Positions 22,052-32,680 of a stretch of DNA of 64,000 nt are shown here, piece after piece; positions within the stretch are counted from its first letter, which is position 1, and every line of letters begins with the position of its first letter. Both the position numbers and the translations under genes were made by a program. This DNA comes from Cymbomonas tetramitiformis. Its lineage: Eukaryota > Chlorophyta > Pyramimonadophyceae > Pyramimonadales > Pyramimonadaceae. The notes below the pieces were generated by a model. The model ran no database searches. It was not told the origin of the DNA and saw nothing but the letters and a program-made list of their open reading frames with translations. The DNA lies in NCBI GenBank assembly GCA_001247695.2, contig LGRX02033400.1:1-64000 (forward strand), in the 5' to 3' direction.

Positions 22052-23590
22052 CTAGGGGCGGCGCATGCCAGGTCCATAAAACGGGTCCCATGATTGCCGC
22101 GGCTGTGAGGACCACTCAGGCGGAAGCTGCCTTGACAAGGCTGCATTCAGCCTCATCGCCTGCCGTAAAGGCATCGTGACCAGCTGCTCAGGGTACTGCT
22201 GCTGCACCGCCAACGCATAACCTGGCATGGCATCATGGGCCGCACGGCCGTGGGGTGCCCGATAGGTCTGCGCATACGGGGTCTGCGCAGGATACGGGTC
22301 CAGCCCCAGCATCATGGGCGGGTACTGGGGGAGGGCGGGGAGGGCGCGCCCGTGATGTTGGGGAGGTACGGTATCCGAGTTATAATAAACCCCACCATAC
22401 ACCCACTCATATGGCATCTCCGGCGGAGCAGTCTCACCAGGGGAGCTGGGCGCGTGGAAGAGCGCGGGTCTTGACGGTGCAGCTGCGGACGGTGCTGTTG
22501 CGGTGGCAGCTGCGGACGGTGCTGTTGCGGTGGCAGCTGCAGGCGGTGCTGCTGCGGTGGCAGCCGCAGGCGGTGCTGCTGCGGTGGCAGCCGCAGGCGG
22601 TGCTGCTGCGGTGGCAGCCGCAGGCGGTGCTGCTGCGGTGGCAGCCGCAGGCGGTGCTGCTGCGGTGGCAGCCGCAGGCGGTGCTGCTGCGGTGGCAGCT
22701 GCAGGCGGTGCTGCTGCGGTGGCAGCTGCAGGCGGTGCTGCTGCGGTGGCCGCTGCAGGCGATGCCGTGGCCGCCGCTTGCGGTGCTGCTGCCGTGGCAG
22801 CTGCCGTGGCACCTACCTCCGGCCCTGGGGAGGCAGCCGACGCAATCCCTGCCTGGGCCAAGGCGGCTGCCCCCTGCGCCAACTGCATCTTCAAGGCCTG
22901 GATCCTCACCTGAGCCTCCAACTCGGCAATCTCCGCCTGACGGGCCTTCGACGCCAACACCGGAGGTTCAGCTGAGCTCGGTGTCACCTCCCTTCGCCCC
23001 TCCCAACCTTCCGACTGTGGCCTGGCCAAGTCCGTCGTCAGGCTCCCCGTCGCCGCGCGCTCCCTGTTAAACAGCTCCGCGGCGTCTGCACTGTGATGAT
23101 GCGGCCGGCTGTCAATGGGCGTGTTGCGGCCCACTGAATCGTTGAAGAGGTTCAGGGGATCGAGCACTCCCCCAGGGGAGTGCTCGAAAGGCCCTGAAGG
23201 AGTACCCACCTGCGTACCCAGCTCCTCCAAAACCCGCGGGGCTCGCGCAGACAACGGCCCTCCTGGTATGCTTGCTCCTGCCTGCTCCGTGTCCGTGTCC
23301 GACAATTCGTCCGGCTCCGACTGTGCAGCACGAGGGCCATGAACTGGACAAGGGCTCCTGCGTTTCCTGTCGGAGCCACCCTCCACTGCTGCCGCCGCTG
23401 CCTGCTGCGAGCGCGTTCGTCTCAAAGACTGCAGTGGGGCACAGAGAGTCTCGGAGATGTTCCCCTCAGCGCCTGTTCTCCGCGCCTTCGTGCTTGTGCC
23501 GCGCTCCGGTCCTTTAACCCCAGTGCCCGCGGGGCTACCTCCCCGTCCACGCTTCTTACTCACCTGAGGAATTGCCAATGCCTTCCGCAT
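22052..23590 (-). CDS. Low-complexity C-terminal region of the zinc-finger/dioxygenase gene
   Basis: Open frame of 512 codons, rich in Ala, Pro and Gly. Residues about 265-385 are ten or so copies of the 9-residue repeat APPAAATAA; the tail is Pro/Gln/Tyr-rich (YPPMMLGLDPYPAQTPYAQ). Upstream it continues in frame through a Lys/Glu coiled-coil stretch (23567-23755, KEKKEKAAAAERE) matching the stretch at the end of the dioxygenase frame, so both belonged to one protein before MITE A inserted. A consensus splice donor CCTCAG|GTGAGT lies at about 23567, so part of this frame may be intronic. No catalytic domain is visible. Confidence 0.4.
   Translation of the reverse strand: MRKALAIPQVSKKRGRGGSPAGTGVKGPERGTSTKARRTGAEGNISETLCAPLQSLRRTRSQQAAAAAVEGGSDRKRRSPCPVHGPRAAQSEPDELSDTDTEQAGASIPGGPLSARAPRVLEELGTQVGTPSGPFEHSPGGVLDPLNLFNDSVGRNTPIDSRPHHHSADAAELFNRERAATGSLTTDLARPQSEGWEGRREVTPSSAEPPVLASKARQAEIAELEAQVRIQALKMQLAQGAAALAQAGIASAASPGPEVGATAAATAAAPQAAATASPAAATAAAPPAAATAAAPPAAATAAAPPAAATAAAPPAAATAAAPPAAATAAAPPAAATAAAPPAAATAAAPPAAATATAPSAAATATAPSAAAPSRPALFHAPSSPGETAPPEMPYEWVYGGVYYNSDTVPPQHHGRALPALPQYPPMMLGLDPYPAQTPYAQTYRAPHGRAAHDAMPGYALAVQQQYPEQLVTMPLRQAMRLNAALSRQLPPEWSSQPRQSWDPFYGPGMRRP
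22484..22755. repeat. 27-bp coding minisatellite
   Basis: About ten copies of gcggtggcagccgcaggcggtgctgct. The period is a multiple of three, so the array stays open in several frames on both strands; only the minus frame connects to a larger protein. Confidence 0.9.
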
Positions 23591-23755
23591 CCCTGCCAGG
23601 GTTTCCGCCCTGTCCTTCTTCTCCTTCTCCCTCTCCGCTGCAGCCTTCTCCTTCTTCGCCTTCTCCCTCTCCGCTGCTGCAGCCTTCTCCTTCTTCTCCT
23701 TCTCCCTCTCCGCTGCTGCCTCCTTCTCCTTGTTCTCCTTCTCCTTCTTCTTGGA

Positions 23756-24833
23756 TACTGCCCAGTGGTACTAGTCATAGTACCAGAATCGAATCTGGTA
23801 CTATCACAAGTACCAAAACGCTAGAATTTTTGTTGGTGTCCTCCTCCATGCTGATGGTGCTATCCAGGATATACCGTCACCTTTATGACCCCAACTGAGT
23901 TGCCGTATGCCCCTTTGGCCCATAGGTCACGTGTATCCCTCCCAGTATATGCATATTGCCACCAACTTGGAGTTTTGTGTTACAAAATAGTGTCCCACTT
24001 GTCTTCGAAATCTTGGCGCTTCTTTCGAATTTTTCTCGAACAGATTTTGGATTCAAATCAACCCAGCGATAACTCAAATTGAAGCTGTATAGCATGGCCA
24101 ATGATGGATATGGTCATGGGGCAGTTGGCATACTGCCCGTCGCTGAAATTGCGACATGCTAAACATCCCATCTCCACCAAATAGTCCAACTCAAGATTCC
24201 TTAAGTATGAGGGCTATCGTCGATTTTGGAGCCTAGTCGTGACACTAAAACTATGAAATAAGTATATTATAACGTCGGATTGCCTCACCAGCGTTTATGA
24301 CATCAAAAGTAAACCCATATATCAGTTTTTAAAACTTTTACATGCATGAGAAGTTGCCGTACTTGGACTCTACACCTTAACTTAACTTAACCGAACCGCT
24401 CCCGATATTACTACAAAAAAATGCCAAGAGGCCAATTTATCACACCCTTGGGTGTTATTGAATCCCAATACTGGCGTTAAAGACGTTCAAATGGCACAAC
24501 GCATGAGGACCACTTAGGATACATCCCAATAATGAAATGTGACATCATGCATGCCACCTCGTGGCCACATAGCGTGCCCTTTTAAGTCACCGCGCCCTTG
24601 GTACTTGTGACAGTACCAGAAAATTCAATTAATTTTATGGCGTTACACCCCCCAAAAGCACACCACACATACACATACCTAAAGTTCACGAGAGTACATT
24701 TCAGCATCAATAACAATTCAAAAGGGTCCTAAATGATTTTTCAAAACCTTCATGGGACTCATACACCCCCTATAGTGCCCATAATAACGCATGCATTTTG
24801 GTACTTGTGACAGTACTATACCACCGGGCAGTA
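23756..24833. mobile_element. MITE A, TA-flanked, 1078 bp
   Basis: Terminal inverted repeats CTGCCC(A/G)GTGGTA flanked by TA on both sides (23756-57 and 24832-33), as for Tc1/mariner-type insertions. Inside are palindromic motifs of the form GGTACTTGTGACAGTACC at about 23769, 23792, 24599 and 24800, two near the left end and two toward the right. No transposase is encoded. It splits the Lys/Glu-rich region of the dioxygenase gene. A second copy of equal length, inverted, lies at 40262-41339. Confidence 0.7.
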
Positions 24834-26530
24834 GCCATTCTCCCTCTCCGCTGCTGCAGCCTTCTCCTTCTTCTCCTTCTCCTTCTTCTCCGCTTCTGCT
24901 GCTGCTGCTGCAGTCACCGGCGGCTTCAACTCGCCGGTCAACGTCTCCGCATGCCCCTTCCCATATGCCTGCAGACTTTTCATCACCCGAATCACCCCCT
25001 CCTCCACCAGACCGTGCTTAAAGGAATTGTATGCCTCATCAAAAAAGACTCCTTCCGCGTTCATGTTGTCGTAGTGCTTCACCTCCCATTCCCTGGCTTG
25101 TGTTAGCAAACTTAGCTTGCTGTTCAACGCCGTAGCGCGGAACAGCACCCTCCTCCGCGGAATCTTACTCCCCACTGGATCCGCCACAAGCCACGGCCCA
25201 TATACCCAGCATGCCGTCCCTTGTTTTGCACCTTCCTTTGGCTTCACGATGGGGCCACCAATCCAGACCACATCCTTGTGCTGTTCGTGGTACACAACCC
25301 TCCCAAAAGCCACCGTATCCCTCAGAAGCTCCCGCAACGCCAGGCACGCATCATACCCCTGTGGCTCCCCAAGCACCACACTCCTCCCCATATCCTCGTC
25401 AACCTCATTGATCGCGTTCGCGAAGTCGATCTCCCGCTCCAGGGCAGTCATTGCCTGGGAAGGCTCCGAGGTAGTGGCTCGCTCAATTCCTTGCGAGTCA
25501 TAATGCTTTCTTCTGCAAGGGTCATGCCCAACCACAAACTCCCAGGGCGACCCAGTTATGGTGGCGGATCCAGAGACTGGAAAAGTGGTGTTTTCCGGAA
25601 AGAGGTCTTCCACCGCTGTAATGTAGGTGTGCGCCGACGCACGAAAAGTTCCACAGTGCATCTCCACCGCGTTGTGGATTAGCCTGCCGTCGAAGATCAC
25701 CACGCTCTTTACCGGCAGGAAGCAGGTCACCGGCCGAAGGCTGTCCAGGGTGGCCCCATCCCCCAACTTATGCGACTGGGGGTACACCGTAAAGGGGTAC
25801 ATGTCCGTCAGGACTAGCATGACGGACAGCGCACCACAGTCCCGATGCTTCTCCTGAACCAACGCCTGCGGGTAGGTGAGCAGGGCGGTTCGCGCCATGT
25901 CACCTTTCGGCACCTCCAGCTTCCCGAACTTGTCCCCCACCGCAGCTATGACGTCCTCAGCCCCCCGTTCAAACCGTTTGTGAAACGGCGTGCCCTCCAC
26001 CAGGTTCCCGATCCACCTCTTCCCGTCCTTCAGGGTGTCCAGCTCCCCATTGGCCTTCTTCTTGAACGCCCTGAAGTTGTTTCTGAACACGGAGCTCGGA
26101 GCCAAATCCTTCTGGAACTCTGCAACCAGAGCCTTAGCCGATATCGTGTCCTGCAATTGACCGACACAATACCCACACTCTGCAAGCCTGTGCCTCCAGT
26201 GCTCGTCCAGCAGCACGCCTTTTGTAAAGTGAGGCTGCTCCTCCGCATTCTTTGCCCCCTCCGCAGCAGGCACCTTAGGAGCAGGCGTCTCTCCAGCATC
26301 TTTGCCCTCCTCTGTATCTGACACCTCCCCAGCGGACTGATGCTTTGAAACTGGGGCCTCCACAGCAGGCACGTCCACGGCAGCAGGCGTCTCTGCAGCA
26401 GCCGTGCCCTGCTCTGCAACTGACTGATCCTCAGCAGACTTGTGCTGAGGATCAGGGGCCTCCACAGCAGGCATGTCCTGTGAAACCGGGGCCTTCACAG
26501 CAGGCACGTCGACGACAGCAGGCGTCTCTA
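24834..26530 (-). CDS. 2OG-Fe(II) dioxygenase domain of a zinc-finger/dioxygenase protein
   Basis: About 560 codons. The first 90 residues are repeats of the form VDVPAVEAPVS / EQGTAAAETPA, a flexible linker. The dioxygenase core follows: an HxD motif (EKHRDCG, near residue 221), a strand SVMLVLTDMYPF, PQSHKL, the distal His in IFDGRLIHNAVE (near 278) and Arg in FRASAHTY (near 289). This is the double-stranded beta-helix order of Fe(II)/2-oxoglutarate oxygenases. Its substrate cannot be read from the sequence; family relatives (TET/JBP, AlkB, PHYH) act on nucleic acids, proteins or small molecules. The C-terminus is a Lys/Glu coiled coil cut by MITE A, which supplies the present stop. There is no Met at the 5' end because the frame continues from the zinc-finger part upstream. 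Confidence 0.6.
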
Positions 26531-26540
26531 CAGCAGCCGA

Positions 26541-27382
26541 CCAGCCGTGCCCTGCTCTGTTCCTGGCACCTCCAGAGGGGCCGCCGCGGCAGCTGTGCCC
26601 TGCTCTGCATCTGCCTCATTTTCCACCTCAGGGCCAGGATCCGCTGCGTCGGCATCGCCTGCCTCCTTCTTAGAAATTAGCGACAACTTATGCTTCTCCA
26701 CCAGCCCGCCTCCTGGTTCTACGCGAACTACTGCTGCGAACGTGGGCGCCTCCTGTAACTGAGCTTCGTCCATGTTTCCAGCAGCCTGCTGCTGCGCTGC
26801 CATTCCCTCAGCCTTCTCCGCGCTGGCAGCAGCAGCACCAGTATCCGCAGCAGCCTGCCCATCATCAGGGTTCGGCGAGGCCGTGCACGCCCATTTGACA
26901 GGAGGCTGTCCAACGCAGAGATGGCGCCCGCATGTATCCGGATTGCTGTGTCCGGATTTTCGGCAGTTCTTGTGGAACCCGCGCTGGCAGGTCGCGCAGG
27001 TAACAAGCACTGGGAAGTGATTCTCCGAACCCATTCCGCAAAAGAGGCAGAACTGGCGGGTCAGGATCCCGCAGCGCCCGCATTCCCTTGGAAACCGCTT
27101 TTCCCCTGACGGTGTGAGCTGGCGCGACGCGCACCCAACGTGGAAGGAGTCGGAGCACATGTCGCAGGGCGCCAACGCCAGCCTCGTTCGATCCAACGAG
27201 TCGTCGGGATGGGGGCACCCTTGCACATTGCAGGCGGGTACTCCTTCACTCTCGGCGACACCTTCCACCAGTTTCCGATCTGACTTAGGATGTTTGCGCC
27301 TTAAACCGTTTGGCACGGCTGCCCCAACCGCTGCTGCATAGGTGAATCTGTTCTGCTTCATTATTAGAATATTAGCTCCCAA
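26541..27382 (-). CDS. Zinc-finger N-terminal part of the dioxygenase gene
   Basis: Starts at ATG 27382 (or MKQNRF about 20 bp later). After a short basic region come many Cys/His pairs: CNVQGCPHPDD, CDMCSDSFHVGC, CGRCG, CLFCGMGSENH, CATCQRGFHKNC and CGRHLC. Their order resembles tandem PHD/RING-like Cys4-His-Cys3 treble-clef fingers, which often read histone tails or bind proteins. The tail is the same EQGTA repeat as in the dioxygenase frame. The frame ends at TAG only because GCTGGTCGGCTG replaces the usual GCT here, a net gain of 8 bases against the neighbouring repeat units; without it the two frames are continuous. Confidence 0.55.
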
Positions 27383-28600
27383 TTTATACCAAAGTAACCG
27401 TCAATGCCTTCGTCCTCGATCCAAACGTCAATTGCGCAACGAAAACACGCGAAGAAAGTGCTATGGTCGCAGATAGCGTACAGTTCGCAGGTTGGCGTTA
27501 CCGTTACAAGCACTCGAGCTCTCAGTGAGCAGGTATCGCACTTTTGGTCCGACATGCTTACGGTTTTTAGGGGTCTCGTTCAGGGGATATATATGCATGT
27601 TTCTCGCGAAGTATTTACTCAAGGTGGTAAAAATAGATCAAACTTCACGAAATACACCCATGCGCACATTGGCATCGTGGATGAAACGTAGAAATCGGGC
27701 CACGTTTGTGTGCATTTGGGATCACGGCACCGAACGTGCCATCGGAGGTATATTGGGATGGATACCGCGGATATATCCGATCACAAGTACATGTCATTCG
27801 GCTTTGTCCAGCTAAACATGACTGTCTAGTTGTGAAATCACATATGATCGACCATATTTGAGACCATTCGATGTGCATTATGGTGTTAACAAACTACGCT
27901 ATGGTTAACCCACTGTAAGGCGTTCTTACGGTGGGTTACCCCACCTTGAGCCCAATAGACATTGTGAGAGTTCAAACTGTTCAATCACATGACCACGCAA
28001 AAGAGGCAGCAGCCGGATTTGGATAGAAGCACCTGTTGCATAAGTGATAATAGCATCCAGCCAAATCTTAGTGCTAACTAGCAACTGGTAGCAATCAGTC
28101 TGCACACGAGTTGCCATGAGATAAAAACACTCCGAACTTAATTAACTAGAAACTTGTGATGGCCCAGAGTAGGGCCCGAGAAATTAATATACTCACACGC
28201 CCAACAGGGCGTGTGTTGTTGTTGTTGTTGTTTTTTTTTTTAATTCCTAACGTCGCCAGGACATCGGGCAGCAAGGGATGAGCCGCAAATGACCAATTTT
28301 CCATTATGCGGCTTTTTACTCGCTTGACCAAATCAACTTTTGAAAACTTCCTGTTGATCCTGAGACTATCATCAGGAATAAATTGCTGCGTATGCTCTTC
28401 TTTACAAAAAAACAAACTCAGTAAGTGTAGAGACACACTGCCGGCCTTTCGTTTCAGCCCTCTCGAACTCGTCTCGGAACGGTTTGAAAAGCTGGAAAAA
28501 AAAACTCGCGATGGAACATGTTTTCCAGTGGTGAAAACATCAAATCGCGATCGATCGAGCGCCGGCGTAGTCTCTAGCAAAGTGTCTTGCACCTCACCCT
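27383..28600. other. No supported gene
   Basis: Promoter-side region of the gene above (27383 onward) and unannotated sequence. A poly(TTG)/T run lies at 28212-28240. A palindrome cgcccaacagggcg at 28199 has a related sequence at 34162, which may mark the ends of the transposon between them, but the match is short. Confidence 0.3.
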
Positions 28601-28616
28601 ACATTCTGGGAAAATC

Positions 28617-28720
28617 AGAAGACGTCTAGAAGACGTCTTCTGAACGTCTTATAGACGTCTTCGGAGAAATGATGTCTTCTGGTTTCCAGAAGACGTCTTC
28701 TGACGGGAACGTCTTCTGCG
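28617..28720. repeat. AGACGTCTTC palindrome cluster
   Basis: Five to six copies of the 10-bp palindrome agacgtcttc or close variants, lying 5' of the transposase gene. They could be subterminal protein-binding sites of that transposon. Confidence 0.6.
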
Positions 28721-28735
28721 GAAGAGATAGAAGCT

Positions 28736-29086
28736 GTGCGGCTAAGATTTCTGTCAGAGGAGGATCGCGTAGGAGGAACGATCGTGTCGAGCTTGCGGGC
28801 ATCGTTCGCCGCTCTAGCTGGCTATGGTTCCAGGCAGAACGCTGCCACGCGCATGGCGGGCGCAGCGATGGTATTTGGCAGAGACGTGGAGGGTGTTGAG
28901 GGTGCTGTTGCAAGCATCTTAGGGATAAATGTGAAGGTGGTGAAGGATGGACTCGTTGGGCACCGCAACTTGCTGTTGGGAGCTGCCCTTGGGACAGCGC
29001 AACGGCTTAATGCCGGTCTTCTGGCAGGGTTGGTCCTGGAAAACCTGCACATGGCCAACCGTGCTATAAGCGGGCCGCGGAGCTGA
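28736..29086 (+). CDS. Possible N-terminal part of the DDE transposase
   Basis: 116-codon frame encoding helical sequence (GAVASILGINVKVVKDGL). It overlaps the transposase frame by about 45 bp in another phase. In related transposases a helix-turn-helix-like segment with LGI/LGL precedes the Cys-rich part, so this is probably the same gene separated by a frameshift or a short intron near 29030. Confidence 0.35.
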   Translation: MRLRFLSEEDRVGGTIVSSLRASFAALAGYGSRQNAATRMAGAAMVFGRDVEGVEGAVASILGINVKVVKDGLVGHRNLLLGAALGTAQRLNAGLLAGLVLENLHMANRAISGPRS

Positions 29087-29799
29087 CCCACAAGATCCAA
29101 GCCTTCTGGCTGAGTGCTGGGATCAGTCGGGTGTCCACGTGTAAACGGGACGTGATCCAGCTGCGACATATTGATGGAAGCGTGGAGAAGGTGTCGAAGC
29201 AGTGGTTGGAAATGACACAGTTGGAGGTGTTCCGCAAGTTCAAGAAGAAGTTTCCCGCCAAAAAGATCGAACTCCGATCTTTTGAGACTCGGAAGCCGAG
29301 GCAAGTGCAACGACTCACCCGAAGGGACACCATTTCCTGCTGCTGCAGGTACCACGAGGATATGCGGTTGGTGGTGGAGGCGTATGCTCGTTTCCAGGAG
29401 GTGGGCCACTCCGGCTGCAAGTGCACGGACGCGTCGTGTTGCCCTCGCGTTGGAGGCCTTCGGGCACGGCTGTCTGCCCGTAAACCATTTCCTGCTTTCC
29501 CGGACTTCAAGTGTGGTCGAGTGGAGGTGGGACGGTCAACCTCCGGTTCCACGGCATCGCTGCTGTGTCCAAGACAGCGGTCGAACGGAGAGCACGAGGA
29601 CCACCACGACATGCCCTGCTTGGAGGGTTCTTGCAAACGGTGCGGGGGGCGGCAAAACTGGTCGTTGTGTCCGGCGGCGGTTTCCAACACTGCCACGCTG
29701 GACTGGCACACCTACGAGAACGTTCATATCGGAGTGGACGAGGACGGGAAGAACAAGCACCGGGTGCAGTTCGTCCAAAAGACGACCACTGCTGGTGAG
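29041..29799 (+). CDS. DDE-type transposase, N-terminal half (split by hAT insertion)
   Basis: Continuous frame from about 29041 to the insertion point. It encodes KRAAELTHKIQAFWLSAGIS, a basic segment KKKFPAKKIELRSFETRKP and then Cys/His-rich sequence: CCCRYHEDMRLVVEA, CKCTDASCCPR, and MPCLEGSCKRCGG. These match the region before the catalytic core in a widespread eukaryotic transposase family whose core reads DFSEN..DG..QxK..SH..GxxDxxG. The last codons (GCT GGT GAG) form part of the 8-bp target duplication, and the frame resumes in phase at 32681. The gene is inactive as it stands. Confidence 0.6.
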
Positions 29800-31941
29800 C
29801 AGTGTCGACATCGGTGTCGGATCATATCCGTAAATGATCCGACACCGTTAAATTTTCAGCTGCACCGCGAGTATCCGTTACTTCGGATCGAGGGAAGGTG
29901 CCTGATCCGATCCCGAACCCGTCATCGGTTCCAAAAAGAGCTCTACACCGACACTGACAGGATTTACACCGTAAAGAAATAGAGCTGCGCCGATCCGACA
30001 CCGATCGTGCGGTTGGGTGGGGAGCCCTACGCCGACACTGGCAGGTTCTGCACCGTTAAAAAATCGAGCTGCACTGCATCTGACCGACACTGGCGGTTCG
30101 ATCGGACCCCGTCCACTTCGCCCGACAACCACGCCCATCTAGGCCAGTTCTTTGCCGACCTCCCTCCGCTCGTTCCAAGAACTAGGTCGTCCCTCCCGGA
30201 ACCCTCTCATTCGTGTCGCGAGGTCTTTTTATTTGTCGTGTCGCAAAAAGATTCGTTTATATTAACGACGCTTCGCAGCTTTTTCAGAAATATGCTGTTT
30301 TTCATTTCGTTTCCCTTAAAGGAGCGAAACAGGTTTCCTGGAAAAAAGTGACATCAACAGGCCACACCGCAGGAGCTGTCCCTCAAAAATTATGCCGTTG
30401 GAAAATTTCCAAAAAGTTTCTGCCCATGTCAGCAGTCCTACCCCGGATTGTGTCGAGCGCTCGCGCTTTACCGGCCAATCATGATACGATAGCATCTGAG
30501 GGATACCGACCTCAGCATCAGCAGTCCTACCCCGGATTGTCTCGGCCGATCGCTCGTAGCCGACAACGAGAGACACGTTTAACAATTCACAATTATACCA
30601 CAAAGATATGCGGAATTTCCAATTATGAATTTGTCGCAACACTACCACTTTCATTTTATTTTTCACTTTCACTGCTAAGACCGCTGAACTGAGCGCCCCG
30701 TAAGTCACTCTTCAGCGACCGTTGTGTTTGGAATAATCCCGTCTACCAAACACAACGTAACTTTGCATATGCATTCTAAAGTATGTTAGGAACCTCATAT
30801 TTCTTGCGCGCGCAAGATCCGTTCAGATTCTAGGAGTCTGGACGCGGCGCGTTAGAGGGGGTGGATGATTTTGTCATTCGTCGAGTCCGCTGACTCGACT
30901 CACGCGCAGCAGCGACGCATAATGCACAGCATGGCTTTATCACGCATATCTCATATGCATATACAACATATTTTGAGCATCTGACACTGCACTGACAGCT
31001 CTGGCGGAAACGCGGATGTCATTTGCGTCCACGTTTCCGCTAGGATTTCTTCCCTCATTCGCGCGCTCGCTTGCAAGCGAGCATGCGCATCGCGTGAGGG
31101 AATTGTTTGCAAAAATAGCACCTGGTGTGTGTTATCTTTCCGAAATAAATTGGACAGACTCGTCAGTCAACCATACATCTCACTGTAGGCTGGCGCGTTC
31201 ATCCGGGTATAGCGAACGGAATTTTGAGTTTCTAAAACCCCCAATAGTTGCGATTGCGGGTATCATTCTACGTGATGCGCGTATCGATAAACTTAGTAGG
31301 AATATGTGATAATATTCAATAGGAAATTCTTGCTTAGATTAATACATGATCTTAAGAAGTAATCTTGTTTTGGCTCGACAGGGGCACACTGCGGGGGAAA
31401 CGTTCCGTGTTATTCTTAAAATTGCATATTTAACAAATGACATTTGAACACTCACCACTGCAAAAACGGACAGATTTTGCAAAAACGGTCACGATTCTGC
31501 AAAAGCCGACACTGGAAAACTCTCGAGCGTGTTTGACCTCATCATTATGCCATGACACCATTCGGGTGTCATCGTCATCGTCATCGATTATGGGGTGGGG
31601 ATGGGGTCTGATTCTCTTTCTGTGTGGCGATTTTATTGAAAGGAATTTTCGCGAATTAATTCCTCCGTTCAACACGACACCCTGAATGCAATTAAAATAA
31701 TCGTTTGTCCGATTTGTTTTTCATAATTTGTTATCCTTGCTATTCCTGTCCATACAAATTTGGTCATCTGAAAATTTTCTGTGAATTTTGTGGATTTCTG
31801 CGAATTTTCACGACAGAAATGAGCGTTGCGCTCATGTTTGTCGCAGGTGCGACAGAAATGAGCGCAACGCTCATTTATGTCGCACGGTATAATTGCAGTT
31901 TTGTCGCACGGTGCGACAAATAAAATAACCTTGCGACAAAA

Positions 31942-32340
31942 ATGAAGTGCATCCCGTCCCTCCCTCCCGCTACACGCCAACGCCTTCATGCCGTCATGCC
32001 GAATGAGATGAGTAAGGCCAAGCAGAAAGTTTTTAGTCAGCCTGCTATCGACGCCAACCTCTTAATTAAGCAATACCCTGGAGAGGAGCAGGTAGCTTTG
32101 AAAGTAGTAGTGAACGTCCCGGGGCACTGGTTCGATAATGCTCCCGACAGTGAGAAAAATAAGCAATTCCGCGCGGAGGCAGTTGAGTATTGCGACGTTA
32201 AAAGGTTTGGCAGTGGACAACGTGCTACAAGATCCCCAGCTATTCGTTTCCAAGTCTGCGAGGACGCTCGCGACGACCCCTCTCACCCTGGCTACTGGAT
32301 ACAGCTTTCTTCATGGAACCGTTTTCGGCATTTAACTTAA
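31942..32340 (+). CDS. Unrecognised small protein inside the hAT-like element
   Basis: 132 codons from an ATG just after a cluster of tgtcgca/tgcgaca palindromes (31835-31935). The product has a basic N-terminus, then VALKVVVNVPGHWFDNAPDSE and a tail YWIQLSSWNRF. I do not recognise a domain. It could be a captured host fragment. Confidence 0.35.
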   Translation: MKCIPSLPPATRQRLHAVMPNEMSKAKQKVFSQPAIDANLLIKQYPGEEQVALKVVVNVPGHWFDNAPDSEKNKQFRAEAVEYCDVKRFGSGQRATRSPAIRFQVCEDARDDPSHPGYWIQLSSWNRFRHLT

Positions 32341-32457
32341 CATTCAAACGTTAGTCCCCTATTGATAACCCTATCGGTATCGCGGGCGCACTAGAAAATA
32401 ATTTCAGTTTCGGATGAAACGTGACCGGAATCATGCGTGCGATATGCCAATATGTTG

Positions 32458-32618
32458 CCGAAGGCCTGCACCGGCCCGACACCGATTACAAGTGCAGGCC
32501 GAAGGCCTGCACCGACCCCGACACCGATTACAAGTGCAGGCCGAAGGCCTGCACCGACCCCGACACCGACTACAAGTGCAGGCCGAAGGCCTGCACCGAC
32601 CCCGACACCGACTACAAG
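32458..32618. repeat. 42-bp tandem repeat, four copies
   Basis: Units gccgaaggcctgcaccgacc + ccgacaccgattacaagtgcag. Each contains the palindrome gccgaaggc and the element's CCGACACCG motif, and the array lies about 55 bp inside the right end of the hAT-like element, as subterminal transposase-binding repeats do. Confidence 0.9.
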
Positions 32619-32680
32619 GCAACGATGCCAAGCTAACTTGGCAAGGTCGGACAGGATCCGATGTCGACACTGCTGGTGAG

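Larger units (their letters stand above)
29800..32672. mobile_element. hAT-like non-autonomous DNA transposon, 2873 bp
   Basis: Ends CAGTGTCGACATCGG and its inverted copy CCGATGTCGACACTG (15-bp TIRs), flanked by the 8-bp direct repeat CTGGTGAG (29792-29799 and 32673-32680). Both the CAGTG start and the duplication (nTnnnnAn pattern) are typical of hAT elements. CCGACACCG/CGGTGTCGG motifs recur in both subterminal regions. There is no hAT transposase inside, so it is non-autonomous. It sits in frame inside a transposase gene of another family. Confidence 0.85.

Noticed and set aside
22255..23070. Plus-strand frames antisense to the Ala/Pro-rich gene
   Set aside because: They are open because of the 27-bp repeat and high GC; the minus frame connects to the Lys/Glu coil and the dioxygenase gene.
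28146..28592. 148-codon minus-strand frame
   Set aside because: Ends in an Asn run from a TTG repeat; no recognisable domain, composition like the surrounding non-coding DNA.
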